64,000 bases of DNA from the NCBI RefSeq assembly GCF_000231445.1, contig NZ_AGFR01000003.1, positions 310,001 to 374,000 of the forward strand. Direction: 5' to 3'. Position numbers and translations under genes: made by a program. The notes below the pieces were generated by a model. That model worked only from the letters and a program-made list of their open reading frames with translations. It did not search any database and was not told the origin of the DNA. The stretch is from Commensalibacter intestini A911. GTDB lineage: Bacteria > Pseudomonadota > Alphaproteobacteria > Acetobacterales > Acetobacteraceae. The number at the start of each line of letters is the position of its first letter. Within the stretch, counting starts at the first letter, position 1. Shown here in pieces: positions 9,552-19,116 of this stretch.

Positions 9552-9908
9552 TTATATCTTTTGAGCAAGGTCTGGATATTGATCAAGTAGTCTTAATAAA
9601 GCTGCTTGTTTATTTCGTCCTGCAATAATTGTTTTAATTTTCCATCCAGACAACGTTAGTTCAGTTCTTTGGAAGTGATAAGCAAAGCACGCTAACAGAA
9701 AATGAATTAAAACTAAAATAACAATTGGGGGATGTAACCAAAATTTTAATGAAATACATAGGCTAAAAATGATTAACCCATGTATCCAGCTTTTTTGGAT
9801 AAATAAACCAATAGCCCCTAAAATAAAGACCATCCAAGAAAAACCATTTGGAACAAGCTTTATGCTTTTAGGGTGTTGTGGATTGGTATAGACGGTAAAA
9901 AATTTCAC
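9552..9908 (-). CDS. DUF2628-like small membrane protein in the his operon
   Basis: 118 aa with two or three hydrophobic segments (about residues 26-45, 47-60, 63-77) and a soluble C-terminal tail ending in LLDQYPDLAQKI. The pattern KFFTVYTNP...VLVPNGFSW fits the alphaproteobacterial DUF2628 family, which is often found between hisB and hisH. Start is GTG overlapping the hisB stop (GTGA, 4 bases), so it is coupled to hisB. Role unknown. Confidence 0.8.
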   Translation of the reverse strand: MKFFTVYTNPQHPKSIKLVPNGFSWMVFILGAIGLFIQKSWIHGLIIFSLCISLKFWLHPPIVILVLIHFLLACFAYHFQRTELTLSGWKIKTIIAGRNKQAALLRLLDQYPDLAQKI

Positions 9909-10501
9909 AAAACACCTTTGGTCGATGGAATATTATTTAAGGCACGCATATCAAATTCACACGCGCTGCGTAATGCTCTGGCGGTGGCTTTAAAGGTTGC
10001 TTCTGCAATATGATGAGAATTTCTTCCTGCACGTCTGATCGCATGAAGGTTGATATGAGCACTCATGACAAAGCCACGAAAGAATTCTTCGAAAAGCTCT
10101 GTATCCATTTGCCCAATTTTTTGTGTGGGAAAAGGAACGTCCCACGCAAGATAAGGGCGTCCAGAAATATCAATAATCACTTCGCTTAGTGCTTCATCTA
10201 ATGGAACGGTGGCCTGTCCAAAACGACAGATTCCTTTTTTATCACCGATAACTTGGCGAAACGCTTGTCCTAAAGCAATGCCTGTATCTTCGACGCTGTG
10301 ATGATCATCAATATGGAGGTCACCTTTAACAATCAAGTCAAGGTCAAATAAGCTATGTTTAGACAAAGCGGTTAGCATATGGTCAAAGAAGCCAATTCCT
10401 GTATTGATATTTGATTTCCCTGAACCATCGATATTTAATGTTAATTGAATATCTGTTTCTGAGGTCTTTCTGTGGATGCTGGTTTGTCTTTGTTGGGTCA
10501 T
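9905..10501 (-). CDS. hisB: Imidazoleglycerol-phosphate dehydratase
   Basis: Mn-dependent dehydration of imidazole glycerol phosphate to imidazole acetol phosphate. 198 aa from the ATG chosen here; an upstream in-frame ATG at 10519 would add six residues but lacks a visible Shine-Dalgarno. The family motifs are GFFDHML, DDHHSVEDTGIALGQA (metal ligands) and AEATFKATARALR, and the protein is monofunctional with no phosphatase domain. It is the first gene of the his unit on the minus strand, with about 200 bases of AT-rich divergent promoter region shared with the nitroreductase gene. Confidence 0.96.
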   Translation of the reverse strand: MTQQRQTSIHRKTSETDIQLTLNIDGSGKSNINTGIGFFDHMLTALSKHSLFDLDLIVKGDLHIDDHHSVEDTGIALGQAFRQVIGDKKGICRFGQATVPLDEALSEVIIDISGRPYLAWDVPFPTQKIGQMDTELFEEFFRGFVMSAHINLHAIRRAGRNSHHIAEATFKATARALRSACEFDMRALNNIPSTKGVL

Positions 10502-10718
10502 AAAAGATTCTTTATCCATTGGTAATGATCATTTGCGATACAAGTTGGAAATATAAGGCCAAGAAAAAGAAAAGACAATCTCATAGAAATATAATAATGT
10601 AATAAAAGTTGTTTTTCATTAACTTTATGTCAGTTTTAAGTTTTTTATTCGAGATACTGAGTGTTTGAATGAGAAAAATACTATATATGTATTTTACATT
10701 CATATAGTGGATTAGCAA

Positions 10719-11312
10719 ATGTCAAATATTGATTTTTTACTTTCGCGTTTTTCAAGCGGTGCTTTAAAAGAACCAGCTCCGAATGATCAGCAGTTACATC
10801 AAATTTTATCTGTGGCGATGCGGGCACCCGATCATGGTCGGTTACGTCCTTGGCGTTTTGTTGTTATTCCTAAACAAAATCGCGCAGAGTGGTTGCAATC
10901 TGTCGAGCTTTCTATGAAAAAGCCAGAATATGATTATCCAGCCTCTTACCTTCAGAAAGTGCAACATAATTTCTCATGTGCTCCGATGGTGATTGCGCTG
11001 GGAATGCGTCAAATCACTGAAAATACCAGCGTGTCCGTTGATGAGCAATTAATGGCAGCATCATCGGCAGTGATGAATATGTTAAATGCTGTGCATGCTT
11101 TGGGTTTTGCAGCCAAATGGATTACAGGACCTATTGCAAATAAAGATATTGTTGAAGGGTTAGGATTCCAAGAGCCTTATCGGATGCTTGGTTTTTTATT
11201 TATTGGCACCTTGTGTGAGGCAGAGGAAGCTCCACCTCGTGTGGCTGTTGATGATTATGTTGCCGTTTGGAACGGAAAACCTGTTCAATTTAAAGTAGAT
11301 ATTAAAAAATAA
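10719..11312 (+). CDS. Nitroreductase-family flavoprotein (YdjA-like)
   Basis: 197 aa FMN-dependent oxidoreductase of the short NADH/NADPH nitroreductase family. The motif MRAPDHGRLRPWRF is the FMN-binding start typical of YdjA-type members, and the C-terminal LGFLFIGT strand fits. Physiological substrate unknown. It lies 42 bases upstream of a ubiquinone-type hydroxylase on the same strand; both are flavin enzymes and may be co-transcribed. Confidence 0.88.
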   Translation: MSNIDFLLSRFSSGALKEPAPNDQQLHQILSVAMRAPDHGRLRPWRFVVIPKQNRAEWLQSVELSMKKPEYDYPASYLQKVQHNFSCAPMVIALGMRQITENTSVSVDEQLMAASSAVMNMLNAVHALGFAAKWITGPIANKDIVEGLGFQEPYRMLGFLFIGTLCEAEEAPPRVAVDDYVAVWNGKPVQFKVDIKK

Positions 11313-11354
11313 ACTTATTTGAAATAAAATTATAATAATTGGGGAGAGTATAGA

Positions 11355-12572
11355 ATGCCATTACCAATAGATATAAAAGATGTTGTTGTGATTGGCGGTG
11401 GCCCTGCTGGTTTAGGGGCAGCATTATCTTTAGAGGCGTTGGGATTGCAGGTGACTGTGATTGATCCTGCACCTCTGCATGCTTTACAAAACCCATCTTT
11501 TGATGGTCGTGAAATCGCGTTGACGCATCACACTGTTTCTTTGATGAAATCAATGGGAGCTTGGGATCGTATTAGCCCTGATGATATTTCTTTGATACAA
11601 GAGGCTCGCGTTGAAAATGGAGAGGAAAATCATCCTTTAACCTTTGATACCAAAGGGAAAGGGGAAGAATCATTAGGATATTTGGTTCCTAATTTTGCTA
11701 TTCGTAAATCTTTATTTGAGGAAGCTCAAAATCGTGAAGGAATTACGATTTTATCAGAGCAGTCTTGCGAAGCGTTAAATTGTTTTGTTGATTATGTAAC
11801 TGTTCAACTTAGAGACCAGAAATTTACAGCGAAATTAGCCGTGCTTGCAGATGGACGTTTTTCTAAAACAAGAGAAAGTTTGGGAATCGGCTATCATTTA
11901 CATGACTTCCATCGTCATATGATGGTGACTCGTTTTGAACATGAGCTACCACATAACGGTGTTGCATTACAATGGTTTGATAAAGGTCAAACCATTGCGC
12001 TACTTCCTTTGAATGGTAACGTGTCTTCAGTCGTTTTATCGTTGCCTCTTGATGAAATGAATAAGGTTAGAGTCTTAGATGAAGAGGCATTTACTGCAGA
12101 TATCAGTAAGAGATTGCAAAACCGTCTAGGTACAATTAAATCTGTTTCTACCCGTCATGTTTATCCTTTAAAAACGGTCTTTGCGAACCGCTTTGAAACA
12201 CGGCATACAGCTTTGGTAGGTGATACAGCGATTGGTATGCATCCAATTACAGCACATGGTTTTAACTTTGCAATGACGGCACAAGAACTGTTATCTCAAG
12301 AAGTTTATGCTGGAATAGAGCGAGGGGAAGAAATCGGGTCAGCAAAGCAACTGCGTCGTTATGAACGTCGTTTAAGACAAAAAACGTTGCCAATGTTTAC
12401 GGTGACGAACACCATTGCAACTTTGTATACACGTGAAGAAAAAGGGCTATGGATGCTACGACAAGCAGGAATGCGTGCAGCCAATTTACTTAAACCGTTA
12501 AAAAATAGAGTTGTTGATCAGTTGATTGATAAAAAAAGGTCCTTATCATCCTCATTATTTAATTCAAAATAA
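11355..12572 (+). CDS. ubiM: UbiH/UbiF/UbiM-family FAD-dependent hydroxylase
   Basis: 405 aa class A flavin monooxygenase, probably a ring hydroxylase of ubiquinone synthesis. The N-terminal dinucleotide motif is VVIGGGPAGLGAALSLEALG, and the second FAD motif is VGDTAIGMHPITAHGFNFAM, where the GMHPxTAHGFN form is what I associate with UbiM rather than UbiH. The ATG is preceded by GGGGAG with an 8-base spacer. The exact ring position hydroxylated cannot be decided from sequence, so the symbol is provisional. Confidence 0.8.
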   Translation: MPLPIDIKDVVVIGGGPAGLGAALSLEALGLQVTVIDPAPLHALQNPSFDGREIALTHHTVSLMKSMGAWDRISPDDISLIQEARVENGEENHPLTFDTKGKGEESLGYLVPNFAIRKSLFEEAQNREGITILSEQSCEALNCFVDYVTVQLRDQKFTAKLAVLADGRFSKTRESLGIGYHLHDFHRHMMVTRFEHELPHNGVALQWFDKGQTIALLPLNGNVSSVVLSLPLDEMNKVRVLDEEAFTADISKRLQNRLGTIKSVSTRHVYPLKTVFANRFETRHTALVGDTAIGMHPITAHGFNFAMTAQELLSQEVYAGIERGEEIGSAKQLRRYERRLRQKTLPMFTVTNTIATLYTREEKGLWMLRQAGMRAANLLKPLKNRVVDQLIDKKRSLSSSLFNSK

Positions 12573-12602
12573 TGATTAAATTTTAAGAAGTTGGTTTTTG
12601 TT

Positions 12603-13541
12603 GTGAAATATATTTTTAAATATGGATTTTTTATTGCTTGATTATCTTTAAACTTACCAGCCTCAGCAAAAGTTGTTCATTCTCTTGATCAAATTCCAGC
12701 TCAGATTCATAATGAGGATGGTAAGTCTGTTTTTGCGCAAGAAATGAATGGAGATGCGTTACCAGATGGGTTTGGAAGTGGTTTTTGGTCAACAGGAACG
12801 ACTTTGAAACCAAGTGATATTATCAAGATAATAGCCCCACAAGATATAAATGATAGGTGGAGTCTTGTGGGGATGAAAGCATGGCCAGGACAAAAAGATC
12901 GATATATTGTTGTTGCTTGTTCAACGAAAGCTACGCCCGATAGTAATAATGACCAAGCAAATAGTTGTTCATATACTGAAAACCCTAGAAACAAAATTAT
13001 TGTAGCTGTTTTGGATTATGATGGTTCTGGATTACCAACTTTAGCAGCTAAACCTGATATAGAAAAAATGATGACTAGTGATATAATGGGTCGTGTAGAG
13101 AATATAAAGGGGGATACATTTGCAAAAAGTGCCTTTTATTTAAAAAATGATCAAGATCAGGTGGTTGTAGGAGATTTACAGCGTTTAGATTTTGCTCATT
13201 ATCAATTAAATTCACAAATATTAGCCTTTGGTATTCGATTGGGAGTAAATACTGGGTATTCTGGAGGTTACGTGTCTGATCAAGTAATGACTTTATTTGC
13301 TATTATAGAAGGAAAAGTGTGTCCTGTTTTGAAGGTGAATACTTATCATTTTGAAAATATTGCTGGTGAATGGCATGAAGACGGAACACGTGATCATGAT
13401 ATTAGTGAAAAAGAATATGTTTTATCTATTTTGCCCCATCAAACCAATGGGTTTTCTGATATAAAGCGGACACAAAAAGGGGCTCGTAATAAAAAAGGTA
13501 AAATTTATCGTTGGGATAGCCAGAAGCTATCTTATCAATAA
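12603..13541 (+). pseudogene. Exported protein gene interrupted by TGA inside its signal peptide
   Basis: Reading from GTG at 12603, the frame gives a start-like MKYIFKYGFFIA, then TGA (12639-12641), then LSLNLPASA and continues open to 13541. Together this is a textbook Sec signal peptide (Lys, hydrophobic core, cleavage after ASA) split by one stop. The remaining open frame from the internal ATG at 12744 encodes 265 aa without a signal peptide. The mature part is not recognised; it is polar and lacks membrane segments. The simplest reading is a recent nonsense mutation (for example TGG to TGA) in a periplasmic protein. A sequencing error cannot be excluded. Downstream neighbour is the convergent helicase. 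Confidence 0.7.
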
Positions 13542-13563
13542 ATTTCCCTTTCTTGGTATTGTT

Positions 13564-15891
13564 TTATAGTTCTGCTTTGCGGCGTTGTTGGCGTAGAACA
13601 GACTCAATCCAATCATTGAGTTCTCGAGTAGTTTTTTCTGCGCTTTCAAGGTCGGGATAGATATCAGGAAAACGCAGAGATAACCAACGCCATGCAACCA
13701 AGCGTTTGTGGCGTTTTTCTGCACGTTCTAACTCTTGGCGTGAGGCTTGGCTAGGGTTGGGGAGTTTTCCAGAGCTTGGGGCAGCAACAGTTTTTCCTGC
13801 AGCATGATCTGCAGCCCAGCGGATGAGCCGTTGAATGCCGTTATCTCGATCATCAACAGGACATACAGAATATGTCCAACGATTTTTAAGTTCTAGGTCT
13901 TGAACACCTTCTAGTGCAGAAGCAATGGCAAAGGTTTCTTCCATAGGAGCCAAGCGATAATTCGGATCATCAGGGCGTAATACAGCACGTTTAAGTCGTG
14001 TTAAAACACCAAATAAACTATCTGAATTAATTTCATTAGCAATCAGTTGAACAATATCACTGTCAGGTTGAACTAAAGGCCTTAAATCTTTTTGCTTTTC
14101 AGGTGCGGCTTCTAATTGGCGACGAATAAAGTCAGGATCGCCTGCACCTGCTAATAAACCAACAGTACCAGTTTCATGTTTGCCGTATCGTCCTGCACGT
14201 CCGCCAATTTGTTTAACCTCTTGGGAGGTAAGGAGGCGTCTGCTTGTGCCATCAAATTTATAAATTGTGCTGAAGATCACGCGTTTAATGGAGAGGTTTA
14301 ACCCCATACCAATCGCATCTGTGGCAATCAAAATCTCTGCTTCACCATCGTTAAAGCGTTTTGCTTCAGCACGTCTGACTTCTGGACTTAAAGCACCATA
14401 AATAACGGCTACGCGATGTCCTTTTTGCATTAAGATTGCACGTAAATCTAAGACTTCTCGTCTAGAAAATGCAATTAAAGCATCCCCAGAATGAAGCTGA
14501 TTTAATCGAATAGGAGATGATGCTGTTTGTAAAACACTTTTACGTTGTAAAGAGATTTCTTCCCAAGGATCATCACAGAGTCGAGCAATGTTTTTAACAA
14601 GAGGAATACATTCTGGTGATCCTAATACAAAAACATGTCGTGCAGGGACGCCCATAATGGCAGCTGTCCAAGCAGCACCTCGATCTGGATCCGTTAGCAT
14701 TTGGGCTTCATCGATCAGTGCCACATCAACAGGATTATCCATTGGACACATTTCAACTGTGGCAGCTAAAAACTTACTATTAGGAATAAGCTGACGCTCT
14801 TCCCCAGTTTTAAGGGAGGTTGCAATATCTCTCTCGTTTAAGGCTTCTCTAAACTCATGGGCTAATAAGCGTAAAGGAGCTAATGCAATACCACTCTCGC
14901 TTTCGGCCATCGTTTTTAAAGCAGTATACGATTTACCACTATTGGTAGGGCCTGTAACAATCGTAATGCGACGTTTTAAGCTGCGCGCAGTAACAAAATG
15001 TCCAGCAAAACGATCCATAGCAGCAACACTGGCGAGGACTTTGTTTTTAATATTTAAGTCACCCAGATTAATAAATGCATTCTTTTTTTCTTTTACGGGG
15101 CTGCCATTGCGCCAGTTCGAAATTTGTGGGCGTAAGGCTTTAATTTCTTTTGGATCAAAGCGCCAAATATCTTTGCCGTGCTTTTTTATTTTTTGAGCAA
15201 CAGGGATTTTGTTTTCAGCAATCCATCGTAAGACTTCTTTATGAGAACAATGAAGTAAAGTCGGAATTTCTTTAAAAGAAACGAGACTATCTTCCCATTC
15301 TCTTTGTTTTTTAATTTCGTCTTTTTTACGGTCACGAGCTTTTTGATGGATTTCGTGATCTTTTTGTTGTTGTTTTTGCTCTTGATAAATAATGTCCTCG
15401 ATGAAATGTTCAGCATCATCAGGTTCTAGATTAAAGGCTAAAGCAACATCTTGCGCCATTAAACGCAATGATTTGCTACCGATAATGGGTTTTCCGCTAT
15501 CTAGTAAATCCGTATAAAGGGTTTGAAATGCATCATTCGCACTTTTGCCACTTTGGCGTAAGCGTGTGTGAAGAGCTTGGTCTAATGCGCTTTGTAAAGA
15601 TTCTTCGTTCGGCGAAGGATCATGAATAAAAGAGACAGCCCAAGCAATATCTTCAGATTGAATCCAATGCTTATTTTCTTTTTGGATTTGTTTATTTAAA
15701 TGTTTTGCCCAATCTTTTCTGCGAACAATACAGAGAAGCTTGTTGAAAGTTGCAGGTGGAATCTCGGTCTGTTCAGGTTGTAAGTTACGGGCGATTAGTT
15801 TTAATAACCGAGGCTCTTCTTGAGCAGTTAGCGTAATAGAAGTTTCTTGTAATGCTTTTTGTAAGGCAAGTTCAGCAGGTGATAAATTCAT
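13564..15891 (-). CDS. SUV3-like DExH RNA helicase
   Basis: 775 aa superfamily 2 helicase. Motif I is GPTNSGKSYTAL (about residue 312), the form seen in mitochondrial SUV3; motif II is DEAQM (about 392); motif VI is QIGGRAGRYG (about 560). The N-terminal 300 residues are charged and include a lysine-rich helix and a helix-turn-helix-like stretch around ESLVSFKEIPTLLHCSH. SUV3 acts with exoribonucleases in mitochondrial RNA decay; alphaproteobacterial homologues are its likely relatives, and an RNA-turnover role here is inferred from that. It is transcribed alone, convergent with the broken exported gene and divergent from fpr. Confidence 0.88.
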   Translation of the reverse strand: MNLSPAELALQKALQETSITLTAQEEPRLLKLIARNLQPEQTEIPPATFNKLLCIVRRKDWAKHLNKQIQKENKHWIQSEDIAWAVSFIHDPSPNEESLQSALDQALHTRLRQSGKSANDAFQTLYTDLLDSGKPIIGSKSLRLMAQDVALAFNLEPDDAEHFIEDIIYQEQKQQQKDHEIHQKARDRKKDEIKKQREWEDSLVSFKEIPTLLHCSHKEVLRWIAENKIPVAQKIKKHGKDIWRFDPKEIKALRPQISNWRNGSPVKEKKNAFINLGDLNIKNKVLASVAAMDRFAGHFVTARSLKRRITIVTGPTNSGKSYTALKTMAESESGIALAPLRLLAHEFREALNERDIATSLKTGEERQLIPNSKFLAATVEMCPMDNPVDVALIDEAQMLTDPDRGAAWTAAIMGVPARHVFVLGSPECIPLVKNIARLCDDPWEEISLQRKSVLQTASSPIRLNQLHSGDALIAFSRREVLDLRAILMQKGHRVAVIYGALSPEVRRAEAKRFNDGEAEILIATDAIGMGLNLSIKRVIFSTIYKFDGTSRRLLTSQEVKQIGGRAGRYGKHETGTVGLLAGAGDPDFIRRQLEAAPEKQKDLRPLVQPDSDIVQLIANEINSDSLFGVLTRLKRAVLRPDDPNYRLAPMEETFAIASALEGVQDLELKNRWTYSVCPVDDRDNGIQRLIRWAADHAAGKTVAAPSSGKLPNPSQASRQELERAEKRHKRLVAWRWLSLRFPDIYPDLESAEKTTRELNDWIESVLRQQRRKAEL

Positions 15892-16218
15892 GGATTTCCA
15901 AATATGAAAGATCAGTGCAAAGGTGCAAAGAGAATAAAATCAAAGAAAGAATTGAAAGTGTAAACAGACTTTGAATATAACAAAAGATGTTTATCATATA
16001 CTGATTTTTACTTTGTCACTTTAAATATCTTTAAAGCATGATATTAACTATTATTTAATTAAAAGAGTAGTGATAATTTTTGTAAAAATTAAAAAAATTA
16101 CAATGAGTATTGAAAAACTGTTCAATTTTGAATGGGAATAGGTTAAAATTACATTTTAAATGTGAATAATTTTTATTTACGCAATAATTTAGGGTAATTT
16201 TGTAGGAGCTTTTTTATA
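15892..16218. other. Divergent AT-rich intergenic region
   Basis: 327 bases between the divergent starts of the helicase gene and fpr. Strongly AT-rich with runs of A and T; it must hold promoters for both directions but no unambiguous -35/-10 pair or operator could be picked out. AGGAG with a 10-base spacer lies just before the fpr ATG. No hidden gene seen. Confidence 0.6.
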
Positions 16219-17049
16219 ATGTCTGAGCCGATAATTGTTGATGATTCTTTTCGCCTGACAGATCCAACCAAAGAATACAGTCATTTAAATGCAGAAAAAG
16301 TATTGACGGTTCATCATTGGACGGATCGTTTATTCTCATTTACATGTACTCGTACATCTAGCTTACGTTTTGAAAATGGTCAATTCTGTATGATCGGGAT
16401 TGAAGTCGATGGCAAACCTTTATTGCGTGCTTATAGTATTGCTAGTGCCAATTATGAAGAAGAATTAGAGTTTTTATCTATTAAGGTTCCTGATGGCCCA
16501 TTAACTTCTCGCTTATGTCATATGCAAGTGGGGGATACGGTATTAATTGGTCGTAAGCCTACTGGGACATTGCTTTTATCTAACTTAAAGCCAGGACGTA
16601 ATTTATATTTCTTCTCTACAGGCACAGGGCTTGCTCCATTTATGAGCTTGATTCGCGATCCTGAAGTTTATGAAAACTTTGATAACGTGATTTTAACACA
16701 TGGTGTGCGTACTGTAGGCGAGTTGGCTTATCGTGATTATATTACTAAGGAATTGCCTAACCATGAATTCCTTGGGGAAGATATTGCAAAGAAATTAATT
16801 TATTATCCAACTGTTACTCGCGAAGATTTCCCTGTGCGTGATCGTATTACGACATTAGTGAATAATGAAAAATTATTCTCAGATATTAATTTGCCAGTGA
16901 TGGATCCCGAACTCGATCGTGCAATGATTTGTGGTTCTCCAGAGATGTTGGTGGAAATTAAAGCTATTCTTGAAAAAAGAGGCTTTGTTGAAGGCAATGG
17001 GAATTCTCCTGGGTCTTTCGTAATCGAAAAAGCATTTGCGGAGCAATAA
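16219..17049 (+). CDS. fpr: Ferredoxin--NADP(+) reductase
   Basis: 276 aa FAD flavoprotein moving electrons between NADP(H) and ferredoxin or flavodoxin. The FAD motif RAYSIASANYEEELEF, the NADP-binding FSTGTGLAPFMSLIRD and the C-terminal VIEKAFAEQ match the bacterial Fpr class. It lies 3 bases upstream of glutathione reductase, so both appear to form one redox unit; oxidative-stress control is likely but no SoxR/OxyR site was identified. Confidence 0.93.
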   Translation: MSEPIIVDDSFRLTDPTKEYSHLNAEKVLTVHHWTDRLFSFTCTRTSSLRFENGQFCMIGIEVDGKPLLRAYSIASANYEEELEFLSIKVPDGPLTSRLCHMQVGDTVLIGRKPTGTLLLSNLKPGRNLYFFSTGTGLAPFMSLIRDPEVYENFDNVILTHGVRTVGELAYRDYITKELPNHEFLGEDIAKKLIYYPTVTREDFPVRDRITTLVNNEKLFSDINLPVMDPELDRAMICGSPEMLVEIKAILEKRGFVEGNGNSPGSFVIEKAFAEQ

Positions 17050-17052
17050 TTC

Positions 17053-18450
17053 ATGACATATGACTTTGACCTAATTGTTATTGGTGCAGGCTCTGGTGGC
17101 GTTCGTTGTGCACGAATTGCCGCTGGACATGGTGCAAAAGTTGCCATTATTGAAAAACAACATTGGGGTGGAACCTGCGTCAATATTGGATGCGTTCCGA
17201 AAAAACTCATGATGTTTGCCAGCACTTTTGGCGATTTGGTCGAAGATAGTCATGGATATGGTTGGGATACGCAAAAAGGACATCATCATTGGCAACAACT
17301 CATTCAGGCGAAAGATAAAGAAATTAATCGTCTGAATGATATCTATGTTTCTATGTTGCAAAAAGCGGGTGTTACGATTTTTAGAGGAGCAGCTTCCTTT
17401 AAAGATACGCATACCATTAATATTGCTCAGAGTGTGTTATCTGAAGATAATGCGCAAGGCCTGCTAAATATTACCGCAAAGCATATTGTAATTGCGACAG
17501 GATCTTCTCCAAGTATTTTAGATATTGAGGGAAAAGAGTATGCGATTACCTCTGATCAGGCTTTTTATCTCAAAGAGCGCCCTCAGAGAGTTTCTATTGT
17601 AGGCTCTGGATATATTGGGATTGAATTTGCTGGTATTTTTGCTGGATTAGGATCTCAGGTTGATTTGGTGTATCGTCAACCTCTTCCTTTGCGTGGGTTT
17701 GATCAGGATATGCGTCAAGCGCTTCATGATGCGATTGCTGCACGTTCTGGTATTATACAACATACAGGAAAATCTCCTGTAAAAGTCACCAAAAGTAGTG
17801 ATGCTTATCAGCTTCATTTAGATAATGGTGAAGTGATAGAAACTGATTGTGTATTTTTTGCAACGGGTCGTCATCCTAATATTGAGGGCTTAGGCTTAGA
17901 AAATGCTCAGATTGAGATTACTAAGAAAAAACAGATTATTGTAAATGATGATTTTGTAACTTCTGCGTCAAATGTTTATGCGATTGGTGATGTGATTGAT
18001 AAGATCAATTTAACGCCAGTTGCGATTGCCCAAGGGCATGCGTTGGCAGACCGTCTCTTTGCAGGGAAAGTGCGTAAAAGTGCTTATGATGCGACACCGA
18101 AAGCGGTATTCTTTTATCCGCCTTTGGCTAGTGTTGGATTGTCAGAAGAAGAAGCTGAGCAAAAAGGTGAGGTAGAGATTTATATTTCTCAGTTTACATC
18201 GATGAAATATGTATTTACTGAGCGTAAAATTAAAACTTACATCAAGATGATTGTTGATAAAGCTTCACAAAATGTAGTTGGCTTACATATGTTGGGTGAT
18301 GATGCGCCTGAAATTATGCAAGGCTTTGCCGTGGCGATTGCAGCTGGCTTGACCAAGAGTGATTTTGATCAAACCATCGGTATTCATCCGTCTTCAGCTG
18401 AAGAACTTGTTACGTTGAGACAAGTAACAAGAACTAGCCAAAAATCATAA
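17053..18450 (+). CDS. gor: Glutathione-disulfide reductase
   Basis: 465 aa NADPH-dependent class I flavoprotein disulfide reductase. Redox-active cysteines lie in GGTCVNIGCVPKK (residues 42 and 47), the second dinucleotide site is VGSGYIGIEFAG, and the catalytic His445 lies in IHPSSAEE. GATGRHPN and AIGDV motifs bind the cofactors. The cysteine signature with VPKK points to glutathione reductase rather than lipoamide or mercuric reductase. Co-directional with fpr at a 3-base gap; convergent with the next gene. Confidence 0.93.
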   Translation: MTYDFDLIVIGAGSGGVRCARIAAGHGAKVAIIEKQHWGGTCVNIGCVPKKLMMFASTFGDLVEDSHGYGWDTQKGHHHWQQLIQAKDKEINRLNDIYVSMLQKAGVTIFRGAASFKDTHTINIAQSVLSEDNAQGLLNITAKHIVIATGSSPSILDIEGKEYAITSDQAFYLKERPQRVSIVGSGYIGIEFAGIFAGLGSQVDLVYRQPLPLRGFDQDMRQALHDAIAARSGIIQHTGKSPVKVTKSSDAYQLHLDNGEVIETDCVFFATGRHPNIEGLGLENAQIEITKKKQIIVNDDFVTSASNVYAIGDVIDKINLTPVAIAQGHALADRLFAGKVRKSAYDATPKAVFFYPPLASVGLSEEEAEQKGEVEIYISQFTSMKYVFTERKIKTYIKMIVDKASQNVVGLHMLGDDAPEIMQGFAVAIAAGLTKSDFDQTIGIHPSSAEELVTLRQVTRTSQKS

Positions 18451-18458
18451 TTTATTAA

Positions 18459-18872
18459 TTATCTTGGGGTTAACCAAGCTCCACCTGTTGAGTCTCCAAC
18501 TTGTGCATTACCTATTGGGCCGCTTTCTCTATAAGCGGTTCCATAGCGGGAAAGGTTTGCACCACTAACAGAATCTTTTGATTCGGCTAAAGCGCGTTGA
18601 TGCTCTGGGTCTGGACCTTTGGTCATGTCCATTGATGGTGCATAACTATATCCTGGAGGAGGGGCTCTGTGACCGCGAACAGTAATATGTTCACCTCCAG
18701 CTGAACCAGCATTTCCAGGAGTTTGTGTATGTATATTTGCAGATTGCCCAGAAAGACCTGGTAATGTAGCAGCACCGCCAGAGTTACCACTCGTCTCTTG
18801 TGCATAACTGTTTGTTATACATAAAGGGGTGATTAGGAATAGCCCATATAAGCTACGTTTTAGCCAGTGCAT
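18459..18872 (-). CDS. Small exported protein of low complexity
   Basis: Not recognised. 137 aa with a clear signal peptide (MHWLKRSLYGLFLITP, cleavage after SYA near residue 24). The mature part is rich in Gly, Ser, Ala and Pro, with no cysteine and no domain I know. A repeated Gly-Gly/Gly-Ser pattern suggests a flexible periplasmic or surface protein. The stop lies 8 bases from the convergent gor stop. Confidence 0.7.
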   Translation of the reverse strand: MHWLKRSLYGLFLITPLCITNSYAQETSGNSGGAATLPGLSGQSANIHTQTPGNAGSAGGEHITVRGHRAPPPGYSYAPSMDMTKGPDPEHQRALAESKDSVSGANLSRYGTAYRESGPIGNAQVGDSTGGAWLTPR

Positions 18873-18989
18873 TTGTATTTCCTTTTATTTTTATCAGCGG
18901 TATCAATTATATTCTATTACAATTATTGTTTATTTTATATAGTGTTTACAAGAAAATATAACTTACAAATGATTTATTCAACCAGTTAG

Positions 18990-19017
18990 ACACAGGCTCT
19001 AATATTTATACCTGTGT
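18990..19017. repeat. Inverted repeat downstream of metI
   Basis: Arms ACACAGG (18990-18996) and CCTGTGT (19011-19017) with a 14-base spacer, in a 244-base AT-rich gap between metI and the exported-protein gene. No T-tract follows on either strand, so it is not a standard terminator. Could be an operator or a hairpin at the end of the met transcript. Confidence 0.4.
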
Positions 19018-19116
19018 AAAGCACCAATAATAGTTTAGTATAATTTATTATTCTTATTATTTAGAGGTATTTTAAAAGCCTGCAATAAACAATATATTGA
19101 AGACTTTATTTTACCA

